Source of the DNA: an uncultured Clostridia bacterium
GTDB lineage: Bacteria > Bacillota > Clostridia > TANB77 > CAG-465
Direction: 5' to 3'
DNA length: 64,000 nucleotides
NCBI GenBank assembly: GCA_949106495.1
Contig: CARYZD010000007.1
Location: 1 to 64,000 of the forward strand
The notes under the pieces were generated by a model, which saw only the letters and a list, made by a program, of their open reading frames with translations, was not told the origin of the DNA and ran no database searches. Positions within the stretch are counted from its first letter, which is position 1. Every line of letters starts with the position of its first letter. A program made the translations under genes and the position numbers. Positions 29,143 through 36,933 of the stretch are shown in pieces.

Positions 29143-29409
29143 TTAATCTTTTTCTTTAACTTTTTTTATTTCTTCTAATGCAATTGCTAATTGATCTGGA
29201 CATGAAGTCCCCTTATATCCACAAGGAACTCCTTTTAATAATGATATAACTTCATCAATTTTTCTTCCAACAACAAGACGAGAAAGCCCAATAGTATTTC
29301 CTGGACATCCTCCCATTATCTTAACAGATTTTATTACATCATTTTCTTCATCTATATCAATAACCATTTGTTTTGAACAAGTACCTTTTGGTGTATAAGT
29401 ATATTCCAT
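29143..29409 (-). CDS. TSCPD domain-containing protein
   Basis: An 88-residue protein. It contains GTCSKQM, GGCPGNTIGLSRLV and the signature GTSCPDQLA that names the TSCPD family, also found as a C-terminal domain of some vitamin B12-dependent ribonucleotide reductases. Three to four conserved Cys suggest metal or redox chemistry. The start is the ATG 6 nt after AGGAGG; a second ATG one codon earlier is possible. It begins 10 nt past the aldolase stop, so the two are one transcript. Function of the stand-alone family is unknown. Confidence 0.85.
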   Translation of the reverse strand: MEYTYTPKGTCSKQMVIDIDEENDVIKSVKIMGGCPGNTIGLSRLVVGRKIDEVISLLKGVPCGYKGTSCPDQLAIALEEIKKVKEKD

Positions 29410-29419
29410 CATTATCCTC

Positions 29420-30364
29420 CTATGCTTTTCCAGCACAACCTAAAACATCTTCAATTTTATGTTTTACCATATCTTTTACAGCTGTTCTTGCTTGACCTAA
29501 ATATGTTCTTGGGTCAAATACTTCTGGCTTATTTGTAAAGCATTCTCTAATATTTGCTGTCATTGCAAGACGAATATCACTATCAATATTAATTTTACAT
29601 ACAGCCATTGTTGCTGCTTTTCTTAACATTTCTTCTGGAACACCCTTTGCTCCTGGAATTTGACCACCATATTCATTACACATTTTTACAAATTCTTGTG
29701 GTACTGATGATGCTCCATGTAAAACGATTGGATATCCTGGTAATCTATTACCAATTTCTTCTAATATATCATATCTTAATTTTGCGTCTCCCTTAAATTT
29801 GTATGCGCCATGGCTTGTTCCTATAGCTATAGCTAAAGAATCACATCCTGTTCTTTTAACAAACTCTACTGCTTCATCTGGATTTGTATACATTGCATCA
29901 TCTGCTGATACGTTTACGTCATCTTCAACACCTGCAAGTTTTCCAAGTTCAGCCTCAACAACTACTCCTCTTGCATGTGCATATTCTACTACTTTTTTAG
30001 TAAGTTCTACATTTTCCTCAAATGAATATTTTGAACCATCAATCATAACTGATGTAAATCCACTATCAATACAATCTTTACATGTTTCAAAATCTGGTCC
30101 ATGGTCTAAATGTAGTACAACTGGAATATCTTTTCCTGATTGTTTATTACATTCAATTGCAGCTTCAACTAATTTTCTTAGATAAATTGGATTAGCATAT
30201 TTTCTTGCTCCAGCTGATACTTGAAGTATAACTGGTGAATTAGTTTCATTTGCAGCTTCCATTATACCTTGTACTATTTCCATGTTATTTACATTGAAAG
30301 CACCAATCGCATATCCTCCTTCATAAGCTTTTTTAAACATTTCTTCTGTTGTTACAAGTCCCAT
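29420..30364 (-). CDS. fba: Fructose-bisphosphate aldolase, class II
   Basis: Glycolytic cleavage of fructose-1,6-bisphosphate to DHAP and glyceraldehyde-3-phosphate, zinc dependent. It has 314 residues. Catalytic Asp87 and zinc ligand His88 lie in HLDHG, VEAELG near 136-141 holds the metal-site Glu, and His185 (GTSHG) and His216 (LHGASS) are the remaining zinc ligands. INIDSDIR near the C-terminus binds phosphate. It is preceded by a charged coiled-coil gene (20 nt) and followed by the TSCPD gene. AGGAGG before ATG. pfkA, the preceding glycolytic step, is at the far end of the window. Confidence 0.96.
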   Translation of the reverse strand: MGLVTTEEMFKKAYEGGYAIGAFNVNNMEIVQGIMEAANETNSPVILQVSAGARKYANPIYLRKLVEAAIECNKQSGKDIPVVLHLDHGPDFETCKDCIDSGFTSVMIDGSKYSFEENVELTKKVVEYAHARGVVVEAELGKLAGVEDDVNVSADDAMYTNPDEAVEFVKRTGCDSLAIAIGTSHGAYKFKGDAKLRYDILEEIGNRLPGYPIVLHGASSVPQEFVKMCNEYGGQIPGAKGVPEEMLRKAATMAVCKINIDSDIRLAMTANIRECFTNKPEVFDPRTYLGQARTAVKDMVKHKIEDVLGCAGKA

Positions 30365-30384
30365 AAATATTACCTCCTTAAATT

Positions 30385-31842
30385 TTACCCATTTGGTCTC
30401 TTGTTTTTTCTATATCTCTGATATTCAGTTTCTTGCTCAATTTGTTCTTTATGTGCATTTTGTCTTATTTTCTCTTCAGCATCCTTATTCCTATCATCTA
30501 TAATATTTTCTAACTCATCTGGTGTTTTATCTTCTATTCTATTTACTTTTCTTAAACTAGCAAAAAAATCTTTATCACTTTTAAGTTCTTCTTTATCTAC
30601 ATCTCTTTTTGTTTCGGATATGGTAGCTTGATTTGGAGTTTTTTCAATATTTTCATCATACACTCTTTTATCTCTTTGTACATCTCCAATTTCTTTGGCT
30701 ATATCATATTCTCCTTTTTTAAGCGCATCATTTTGCTCTATACGTGCTTTTTCAAATGCTTTTAAATCTCTTTGCTTTTCTATATCTTGCACATCATATA
30801 CAAGCTCTGCCATCTTAGAATCTGTAACTTTTTCACTTTTTTTATCTACATTACTAAATCTATTATTTATTGCACTTTTTTCATCTATCTTAGCCTCTCT
30901 AGCTAATTTTTCATTTTCTCCTTGAATCTCTAAATCTTTAGTGTATTCGTTTAAAGATGGTATATTTTGCAATAAATTTAAATTTGCTTTTTCATAATCT
31001 CTTTTATACAATGCTTTCTCTTGTGGAGATTTAGCTGGATCTTTTAATACTTTAATATATTTTTTATATTCTTCTTCTCTTTTTGCATAAAGTTCATTTA
31101 TTTTAAGTGACCTTTTTTGTGTGTCATGTTCTATTCCTTTTTGATTATAATCAAATTTAGATTTAAATTCTTCTTTTTCAGTTTTAATCTTATCTACATT
31201 CTCAATTTCTTTTCCTGTATGATTGTGATATAGTAAGTCTATTTTTTCTAAGTTTTTCTCCATTGCTATAATTTCAATAGCCTCTCTTGTACCTATAGCA
31301 ATAGCCATATCTTCAAATTGATTATTTTTTATGTTCATAACTTTTGAAGCATAATCTTTATACATTCTATTGTATGTAGCCTCATATATTTTAGTCTGTA
31401 ATTCTTTCTTTTTATCTTTTACGTCAGAAATTTTTCCTTTTTGTTCCTTTTGCTCTTCTTTTAAATCTTTTTTCACTTGTTCTTTAGCTATTTTATCTAC
31501 GCCCTCTAATGAAGAGTCGATTTCTTCTTCCATTAGATTTTCTTCAAGTTGTTCTTTTACAAGAGCTTCTTTATTTAAATCATCTTGAGATAATTTTAAG
31601 TATTTCTTCATAAGCTCTTTTTGTATATCTTCATTATTGTTTTTAGCATACTTTTCTAAAATTTGGTCATTTATATCTAAAGTCTCCTTAAATTTCTTTT
31701 TTGTTGTTTTAGATATATCTAAATATGTATCCTTTATATTTTTTTCTCCACCATAATATGATATAAGTTTATCATTTATATTAAAATCTTTATTAAACTC
31801 AAAACTATCCCTTAGCTCTGAAAACCTATCAAAAAATCCCAT
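30385..31842 (-). CDS. Highly charged coiled-coil protein, function unknown
   Basis: A 485-residue protein that I do not recognise. After a short N-terminal segment (MGFFDRFSELRDSF) almost all of it is Lys/Glu/Asp-rich helix, with no Cys, signal peptide or membrane span. One less charged patch (MAIAIGTREAIEIIAMEK, about 190-207) may be a small folded core. The start is the ATG preceded by GAGGGG. It has its own promoter and reads into fba. It recalls the 634-residue protein at the start of the window in composition and shares the short pattern KINELY, which may be chance. Confidence 0.78.
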   Translation of the reverse strand: MGFFDRFSELRDSFEFNKDFNINDKLISYYGGEKNIKDTYLDISKTTKKKFKETLDINDQILEKYAKNNNEDIQKELMKKYLKLSQDDLNKEALVKEQLEENLMEEEIDSSLEGVDKIAKEQVKKDLKEEQKEQKGKISDVKDKKKELQTKIYEATYNRMYKDYASKVMNIKNNQFEDMAIAIGTREAIEIIAMEKNLEKIDLLYHNHTGKEIENVDKIKTEKEEFKSKFDYNQKGIEHDTQKRSLKINELYAKREEEYKKYIKVLKDPAKSPQEKALYKRDYEKANLNLLQNIPSLNEYTKDLEIQGENEKLAREAKIDEKSAINNRFSNVDKKSEKVTDSKMAELVYDVQDIEKQRDLKAFEKARIEQNDALKKGEYDIAKEIGDVQRDKRVYDENIEKTPNQATISETKRDVDKEELKSDKDFFASLRKVNRIEDKTPDELENIIDDRNKDAEEKIRQNAHKEQIEQETEYQRYRKNKRPNG

Positions 31843-31865
31843 TATATCCCCTCTTCTCTTTAATA

Positions 31866-31894
31866 ATTCTACTATATAAAACAATTAATTTCAA
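31866..31894 (-). promoter_or_regulatory. Sigma-A promoter of the coiled-coil/fba/TSCPD operon
   Basis: TTGAAA, 17-nt spacer, TAGAAT on the minus strand, 24 nt before the coiled-coil gene start. It partly follows the xth coding end, whose stop is at 31902. Confidence 0.7.
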
Positions 31895-31901
31895 GAGTAA
31901 A

Positions 31902-32657
31902 TTAAAACTCTAAATCAAGTTCAACTGGGCAATGGTCACTTCCCATAACAGTAGTATGAATTGATGCATCTTTAATATTTTCTTTTAGTGATTCTGATAC
32001 TACAAAATAATCTATTCTCCAGCCTATATTTCTTTCTCTTGCTTGCCTCATATATGACCACCAAGAATATTCTACTTTTTCTGGATACATGTATCTATAA
32101 GTATCTACAAAACCAGAAGAAAGTAATCTTGTCATCTTTTCTCTTTCTTCATCTGTAAATCCAGCACTAAAATGATTTGTTTTAGGATTTTTTATATCTA
32201 TTTCTTGATGAGCTACATTTAAATCTCCACAATATACTACAGGTTTAGTTTCTTCTAATCTTTTAAAATACTTAAGCATTTCATCTTCCCAAACCATTCT
32301 ATAATCTAGTCTTTCTAATTCTCTTTTTGAATTGGGAGTATAACAGCATACTAAATAAAACTTATCATATTCAAGGGTAATTATACGGCCTTCTTGATCA
32401 TGTTCTTCAATTCCTAAGCCATATGTTACATTAAGTGGTTTTTGTTTTGTAAATACCATAGTACCTGCATATCCTTTTTTTACAGCACTATTCATATATC
32501 TATAATACCCATCAAATTGAATTGCATCTGCTTGACTATCTTGTAGTTTAGTCTCTTGTATACAAAAAACGTCTGCATCTACAGTTTTAAAAAAATCATT
32601 AAATCCTTTTGTAATACATGCTCTTATTCCATTTACATTCCATGATATAAGTTTCAT
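31902..32657 (-). CDS. xth: Exodeoxyribonuclease III / AP endonuclease
   Basis: A 251-residue exonuclease-endonuclease-phosphatase enzyme that nicks DNA at abasic sites and trims 3' ends in base excision repair. Motifs: SWNVNGIRA at the N-terminus, FCIQETKLQ with the metal Glu, YCGDLNVAHQEID with the catalytic Asp and Asn, WWSYM.QARERNIGWRIDY and the terminal GSDHCPVEL with the Asp-His pair. Length is normal. Its ATG overlaps the rnhB stop by one base (TAATG), indicating translational coupling of two nucleic-acid repair genes. Confidence 0.95.
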   Translation of the reverse strand: MKLISWNVNGIRACITKGFNDFFKTVDADVFCIQETKLQDSQADAIQFDGYYRYMNSAVKKGYAGTMVFTKQKPLNVTYGLGIEEHDQEGRIITLEYDKFYLVCCYTPNSKRELERLDYRMVWEDEMLKYFKRLEETKPVVYCGDLNVAHQEIDIKNPKTNHFSAGFTDEEREKMTRLLSSGFVDTYRYMYPEKVEYSWWSYMRQARERNIGWRIDYFVVSESLKENIKDASIHTTVMGSDHCPVELDLEF

Positions 32658-33292
32658 TATTTATCCCCCTTTACAAATTTAGTACAAAAACTTTGTCTAT
32701 GAATTGGTGTTAAACCATATTTTCCTATTGCTTCAATATGTACTTTAGTTCCATATCCCTTATGCTTTGCAAATCCATATTCTGGATATTCTTTATCCCA
32801 TTCAATTAACATTCTATCTCTCGTTACTTTTGCAATAATTGATGCTGCCGCTATAGACTCAGATTTTGCATCTCCTGATACTACAGTTTCTCCTGGGATA
32901 CTTATATCTATCATCTGGTTTCCATCTATTAATATATATTCTGGTATTATGCTTAATTTTTCTATAGCTTGTTTCATAGCAAGCTTTGTTGCATTTAATA
33001 TATTAACTTCTTCAATAACAGAAACATCACTTATTCCAACTCCTACAGCTAGTGCTTTTTCCATTATTACATCATATAAAGCTTCTCTTTTTTTCTCAGA
33101 TATCTTTTTAGAGTCATTTACTCCCTCAATTATATCATCTGGTTTTAGTATAACTGCTGCTGCAACAACTGGGCCACATAGTGGTCCACGGCCTGCTTCA
33201 TCTACACCACATATTAATTTATATCCTTTAGCATATAAGCTATCTTCAATTTCTAGCATATGCTTTAAACGTTCTTCCTCTTTTTCTTTCAT
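32657..33292 (-). CDS. rnhB: Ribonuclease HII
   Basis: Removes ribonucleotides from RNA-DNA hybrids and single misincorporated ribonucleotides. It has 211 residues. CGVDEAGRGPLCGPVVAAAV carries the first Asp-Glu pair, VNDSKKISEKKRE and ILIDGNQ follow, and AKSESIAAASIIAKVTRDR holds the remaining active-site region. YGFAKHKGYGTKVH is the typical C-terminal signature. The start is the ATG after GAGAGG, 18 codons inside the longer frame. It is the first gene of the rnhB-xth pair. Confidence 0.95.
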   Translation of the reverse strand: MKEKEEERLKHMLEIEDSLYAKGYKLICGVDEAGRGPLCGPVVAAAVILKPDDIIEGVNDSKKISEKKREALYDVIMEKALAVGVGISDVSVIEEVNILNATKLAMKQAIEKLSIIPEYILIDGNQMIDISIPGETVVSGDAKSESIAAASIIAKVTRDRMLIEWDKEYPEYGFAKHKGYGTKVHIEAIGKYGLTPIHRQSFCTKFVKGDK

Positions 33293-33316
33293 AAATTTCC
33301 TCTCTTTACCAAGGTT

Positions 33317-33345
33317 ATTATATAACAAGATATTTAAAAAGTACA
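33317..33345 (-). promoter_or_regulatory. Probable promoter of rnhB-xth
   Basis: TATAAT at a proper distance upstream of rnhB with a weak -35 (TGTACT) at 17-nt spacing, minus strand. Confidence 0.5.
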
Positions 33346-33399
33346 TATTTAATTTTAATTTTTATTATATAATAAAATTATATTGCATAAAATATAACT

Positions 33400-33549
33400 A
33401 ACTAGAAGTGCGAATTCCAGCTAGTTTTACTATAGAAACTATTTTAACTTTTCAAGTCTTATAATTGCGTTGATTATTTTAGTAATAGCTTCTATTAATT
33501 TAATGAGATTTTTCAAAAATAGAAGCAGATATGTGCGAAGTATCTGCTT
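33400..33549 (+). other. Intergenic stretch with two hairpins sharing a GTGCGAA loop
   Basis: The roughly 400-nt gap between rnhB and the ClpP-like remnant holds two hairpins. Hairpin one has stem 33400-33405 with 33421-33426 and GTGCGAA at 33408-33414. Hairpin two has a 9-bp stem 33523-33531 with 33541-33549 and GTGCGAA at 33533-33539. The second is followed by a T-rich tail and could end a plus-strand RNA. On the minus strand an open frame without SD runs 33561-33439 (40 codons from GTG, cationic helix). I recognise no known RNA family. Confidence 0.35.
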
Positions 33550-33558
33550 TTTTATTTT
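33523..33558 (+). terminator. Intrinsic terminator, plus strand
   Basis: A 9-bp perfect stem with 9-nt loop followed by TTTTTATTTT. There is no protein gene upstream on this strand, so it may end a small RNA. Confidence 0.55.
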
Positions 33559-33620
33559 CACTAAATTAATTTATTATATTTTTTATGTAATATTATATAG
33601 TTTTTAAGTATACTATTATA

Positions 33621-33649
33621 TTGACTTTTTGAAACAAATGCATTATAAT
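33621..33649 (+). promoter_or_regulatory. Sigma-A promoter of the ClpP-like remnant
   Basis: TTGACT, 17-nt spacer, TATAAT, about 52 nt before the ATG at 33702. It is well preserved although the gene is broken. Confidence 0.75.
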
Positions 33650-33701
33650 ATTTATGTTAACATTATGTACCATTACCCAATTAATTAAAGGGGGAATAAT
33701 T

Positions 33702-34395
33702 ATGAAAAATTTCAAAATTTACACATTAAACGGAGAAGTTGATGCTAATATGGAGGCAAAAGTATCCTGTATATTAACTTCATACTATAACAACAATTCA
33801 AAAGACAGCATAGTAATTCTAATCAATTCAAGAGGTTCTCTTTTTGCTCGGAAATATTGTTTATGCTTTTAACATCTATAATTTATTAAGACAACTTGAT
33901 GTATATACTGTAATAACTGGTGAATGCTCTGGTATTGCTACTTTACTCTTCTTTTCTGCTAAAAAAGAAAAAAGGTATGCTTTACCTCATACTACAATTA
34001 CTTTTGCTCAACCATTTTATAATGACCATAAAGCATATTTTTGTAAAGAACCGATTCCTAACGATGAGAGAATTGAACCATATATTAATGATTTAATAAA
34101 AATAATTAAAGATAATTTTGCATTAGAAAACACAAAGTTAAATTGTATTTTGGAAAAAGAATATATAGATGAACAATCTGTTGACGATATTGAAACTAGA
34201 GGTAAAATGCAAATTAAATCTAAATTCTTTGAACATTTAAAAATTGCTAAAATAATATATGATATTAATGAATTGAAAGAAACAGTAAAAAATATAGATA
34301 AACAAGATGAATACTATAACTGTGACGAAGATGACCTTACAAGTATACATTATGGCATTAAAGAAGATGAAGAATGTTATGGTGGTCAGCCATAG
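33702..34395 (+). pseudogene. ClpP-like protein, frameshifted, catalytic residues lost
   Basis: The frame starting at 33702 (after GGGGG) encodes YTLNGEVDANMEAKV...IVILINSRGSL and then stops. The ClpP-like sequence resumes in the +1 frame at about 33844 (LGNIVYAFNIYNLLRQLDVYTVITGECSGIATLLFFSAKKEKRYALP...). Removing one T from the run 33841-33845 would give a continuous 230-residue protein. Against the ClpP consensus, the Ser of AASMGA is Gly (ECSGIA) and the His of MIHQP is Ala (TFAQP), so even the repaired protein should be proteolytically dead. A translational frameshift cannot be excluded, but the neighbouring copy is also broken. The C-terminal 60 residues are acidic and unlike ClpP. Confidence 0.8.
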
Positions 34396-34453
34396 AAAAA
34401 ACTTTTATTTTTATATTAACATACAAAATTTAAATTATTAGGAGATATCGCAT

Positions 34454-34967
34454 ATGGCATACATTTATTATGAATTAAAAGGAAAATATAATTCAACTAT
34501 AGAAGAAGATTTAAATTAGACATTAATAAAAAGTCTAAATGATGAGAGTGATAAAAAGAGGCTTAAAAAACAAAATCTATGGAATAATTATTGGAAAATG
34601 TATAGGTGTTGCTGCACTATTTTATTTAAGTATCTATGCACCTCAACGATATGCTTTTCGACATGCATATATAGAATTACCTAATCTAGATTTTTTATTA
34701 AAGGATTACCCACCTTTTTCACTCGAAAAGAATACATACGTTTCTTTTTTTAATACAATTATAGAAAATGTGAATTATGACCAAAATAAAGAATTTATAC
34801 GAAACGTCTTGAGTACTTGTAGTTCACCGCAATTTATAGAGCTAGTACACTCTGGATTGGCAACTAAATATATCGAAAAGTTTTCCACTTTTGAATTACT
34901 TACAAAAGATAGATTACTAGTTGATGAGGGATATGATGAATATGACAGAATAACTTTTACATTCTAA
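34454..34967 (+). pseudogene. Second ClpP-like remnant, truncated and interrupted
   Basis: It begins with AGGAG and ATG at 34454 (MAYIYYELKGKYNSTIEED..., aligning with the start of the first copy). It hits TAG at 34517 and then continues in another frame from about 34539. There KIYGIIIGKCIGVAALFYLSIYAPQRYAF aligns with the active-site region of the first copy. The INSRG to IYNLL segment (about 27 residues) is missing, so there is a stop, a deletion and a frame change. The nucleophile position is again Gly (CIGVA). A terminator follows. It is a tandem paralogue of the preceding remnant. Confidence 0.75.
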
Positions 34968-34973
34968 TTTGAT

Positions 34974-35002
34974 AAAAAAGTAGCTATTTAGCTACTTTTT
35001 TT
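34974..35002 (+). terminator. Bidirectional terminator between ClpP-like remnant and rsmI
   Basis: A 13-bp stem (34974-34986 with 34989-35001) with a 2-nt loop, effectively shorter. T tract on the plus strand, and A tract that reads as T's on the minus strand. Confidence 0.75.
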
Positions 35003-35005
35003 ATT

Positions 35006-35860
35006 TTATAATTCTATACATTGCTTATATATTTCGTTTTTATTTACTCCCATTTCTTTTGCAACTTTTTTTATTGCATCTTTTTTATCTAGTCCTTCTT
35101 CAATATATTTTTTTACAAGTTCAACAGGGTCTATCTTTTCTAGTTCTTCTCTTCTCTTTTCTTCAAGCTCAATTTCACTCATTCCCTCAACTATTAAAAC
35201 AATCTCACCCTTTATTCCATTTTGCTCAATTATTTCAATTGCCTCTTTAAATGTAGTATTTTTATATTCTTCATGAATTTTTGTAAGTTCCCTACAAATA
35301 CATATATTTCTATCTCCTAATACTTCATACATATCTTTTAAAGTATATAATATTTTATGTGGTGCTTCATAAAAAATCATTGTACGAATTTCATTTTTTA
35401 GTTCTTTTAATCTATTTATTCTTTGTTTTTTACTTACAGATAAAAATCCTTCAAATGTAAATCTTGTAGAATCCATTCCAGAACGAACTATAGCTGTAAT
35501 TAAAGCAGTAACTCCTGGTATTACCTCTATTTTATATTCATTTTCTACTAAATATCTAACTAAGCCTTGTCCTGGGTCAGAAATAATTGGCATTCCAGCA
35601 TCAGAAACAAGAGCAATATTTTTTCCTTCATCAAGAAGAGAAACAACCATTTGAACTTTATCTGCCTCATTATGTCTATGATAACTAATCATTGATTTTG
35701 ATATATTTAAATGATTTAATAATTTTAATGTTTGTCTTGTATCTTCTGCAAGTATTATATCTGCATTTTGCAATGTTTCAATTGCTCTTAATGTTATATC
35801 TTTTAAATTACCAATTGGAGTTCCTACTACATATAGTACTCCTCTTTCATTATTTTGCAT
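35006..35860 (-). CDS. rsmI: 16S rRNA (cytidine-1402 2'-O) methyltransferase
   Basis: SAM-dependent methylation of C1402 in the ribosomal decoding centre. A 284-residue SPOUT-unrelated tetrapyrrole-methylase-fold protein: YVVGTPIGNLKDIT at the N-terminus, AEDTRQT near 40, LVSDAGMPIISDPG near 83-96, EGFLSVSK and FYEAPHKI. The C-terminal tail is Lys/Glu-rich, normal for the family. Its ATG overlaps the stop of the upstream methyltransferase (TAATG), giving a two-gene rRNA/tRNA modification operon. Confidence 0.95.
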   Translation of the reverse strand: MQNNERGVLYVVGTPIGNLKDITLRAIETLQNADIILAEDTRQTLKLLNHLNISKSMISYHRHNEADKVQMVVSLLDEGKNIALVSDAGMPIISDPGQGLVRYLVENEYKIEVIPGVTALITAIVRSGMDSTRFTFEGFLSVSKKQRINRLKELKNEIRTMIFYEAPHKILYTLKDMYEVLGDRNICICRELTKIHEEYKNTTFKEAIEIIEQNGIKGEIVLIVEGMSEIELEEKRREELEKIDPVELVKKYIEEGLDKKDAIKKVAKEMGVNKNEIYKQCIEL

Positions 35861-36582
35861 TATTTTTCACTCCCATATATTTCAATAATTTCTTTTGTAT
35901 AATTTCCATTATGATCATATTCTATAAGTGGTGGTAATACATTCATCTCATTCCCACCATAATATACATATTCAATTAACACAATACTTGGCTTACTATA
36001 TACTGTAGGATAAACAAATCTAATTTTTTTAGGTTCTAAATTATAATTTCTTCCACATGAAATTAAATCTGTAAGCCTTTGTGGTTTATGTACTAAATAT
36101 AATTTTCCTTTTTGTTTTAAAATTTTAGATGAACATTCAAATACATCTTCTAATGTACATTCTTTTTCATGACGTGCTATAAACTTTACACTATTATCAT
36201 TTTCAACTCCTGTTCCTACTTCTTTATATGGTGGATTACAAACGACAATATCTACCTTTTCTCTCAAATTAAATTCTTTTATATTTTTATGAATTGGAGT
36301 TATATTATCTTTCAACCCATTTATTTCTATATTTCTAGTAAGTAAGCCATACATTTCATTTTGTAGTTCTACAGCATAAATACTCTTATATTTTTTCTTT
36401 TGTGAAATAATAACTGGTATTACACCACTTCCAGAACATAAATCAACTATTATGTTTTTCCCACTATTTGATTGAACAAAATTTGCAAGTAATACACTAT
36501 CTATACCAAAACAAAAATATTCTGGATTTTGTATTATTTTCTTACCATTTAAATTCAAATCATCTATACGTTCTTTATTCAT
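35860..36582 (-). CDS. TrmN6/YfiC-like N6-adenine tRNA methyltransferase
   Basis: A 240-residue class I methyltransferase. The SAM-binding strand is VDLCSGSGVIPVI (about 45-57) and the catalytic NPPYKE motif (about 117-122) marks N6-adenine or N5-glutamine methylation. NGKKIIQNPEYFCFGIDSVLLANF is the N-terminal signature of the tRNA1(Val) A37 methyltransferase group. That substrate is assigned in Gram-negatives and in some Firmicutes homologues remains untested. It is the first gene of the pair with rsmI. Own promoter at 36607-36635. Confidence 0.87.
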   Translation of the reverse strand: MNKERIDDLNLNGKKIIQNPEYFCFGIDSVLLANFVQSNSGKNIIVDLCSGSGVIPVIISQKKKYKSIYAVELQNEMYGLLTRNIEINGLKDNITPIHKNIKEFNLREKVDIVVCNPPYKEVGTGVENDNSVKFIARHEKECTLEDVFECSSKILKQKGKLYLVHKPQRLTDLISCGRNYNLEPKKIRFVYPTVYSKPSIVLIEYVYYGGNEMNVLPPLIEYDHNGNYTKEIIEIYGSEK

Positions 36583-36606
36583 TTTTTCCTACTTTCTAAC
36601 TACATA

Positions 36607-36635
36607 ATTATACACTAATATAATTGTTTTTTCAA
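36607..36635 (-). promoter_or_regulatory. Sigma-A promoter of the methyltransferase-rsmI operon
   Basis: TTGAAA, 17-nt spacer, TATAAT on the minus strand, 25 nt before the gene start. Confidence 0.8.
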
Positions 36636-36719
36636 TAGCAAGCAATTAACTATACTTTTACTATAATTATAACTATAAAGCAAAGTGTACTATTTTGTGT
36701 AAATTTTTAACAAATTATA

Positions 36720-36748
36720 TGTACAATTAAAATATATAATGATATAAT
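36720..36748 (+). promoter_or_regulatory. Probable promoter of a leader or small RNA
   Basis: TATAAT at 36743-36748 with a weak -35 (TGTACA) at 17-nt spacing. The expected start falls at the base of the hairpin described next. Confidence 0.5.
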
Positions 36749-36752
36749 AATT

Positions 36753-36835
36753 ATGCAAGACATGAGCTCCTTAATTTTAGTGTTAATTTATTTTTAATGC
36801 TTAATTATTACCCTAACTGGCACAGTGTCTTGCAT
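36753..36835 (+). ncRNA. Candidate structured RNA or leader upstream of the pseudouridine synthase
   Basis: A perfect 10-bp closing stem (36753-36762 with 36826-36835) encloses about 63 nt. Inside is an 8-bp stem with G-U pairs (AGTGTTAA with TTAATGCT) and an unpaired side rich in ACCCTAACTGGCACAG. A promoter lies just upstream. An intrinsic terminator (36857-36886) follows before the next gene at 36934. The layout fits either a small RNA or a terminator-controlled leader. No known riboswitch consensus was recognised. Confidence 0.45.
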
Positions 36836-36856
36836 TATTTATATATTTTAATAATT

Positions 36857-36886
36857 AATAGAGATATATTCTCTATTTTTTTCTTT
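36857..36886 (+). terminator. Intrinsic terminator between candidate RNA and pseudouridine synthase gene
   Basis: An 8-bp stem (36857-36864 with 36870-36877, 5-nt loop) followed by five more T's, C and TTTT, 48 nt before the ATG at 36934. Confidence 0.7.
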
Positions 36887-36933
36887 TATTTTAAGGAGAT
36901 TCATTGTATAATGTTTAATATTAGGAGATAAAA

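Noticed and set aside
33835..33850. Programmed frameshift in the ClpP-like gene
   Set aside because: The CTT-TTT-G context has no stop or rare codon stimulus, and the adjacent paralogue is also broken, so decay is the simpler reading. Not fully excluded.
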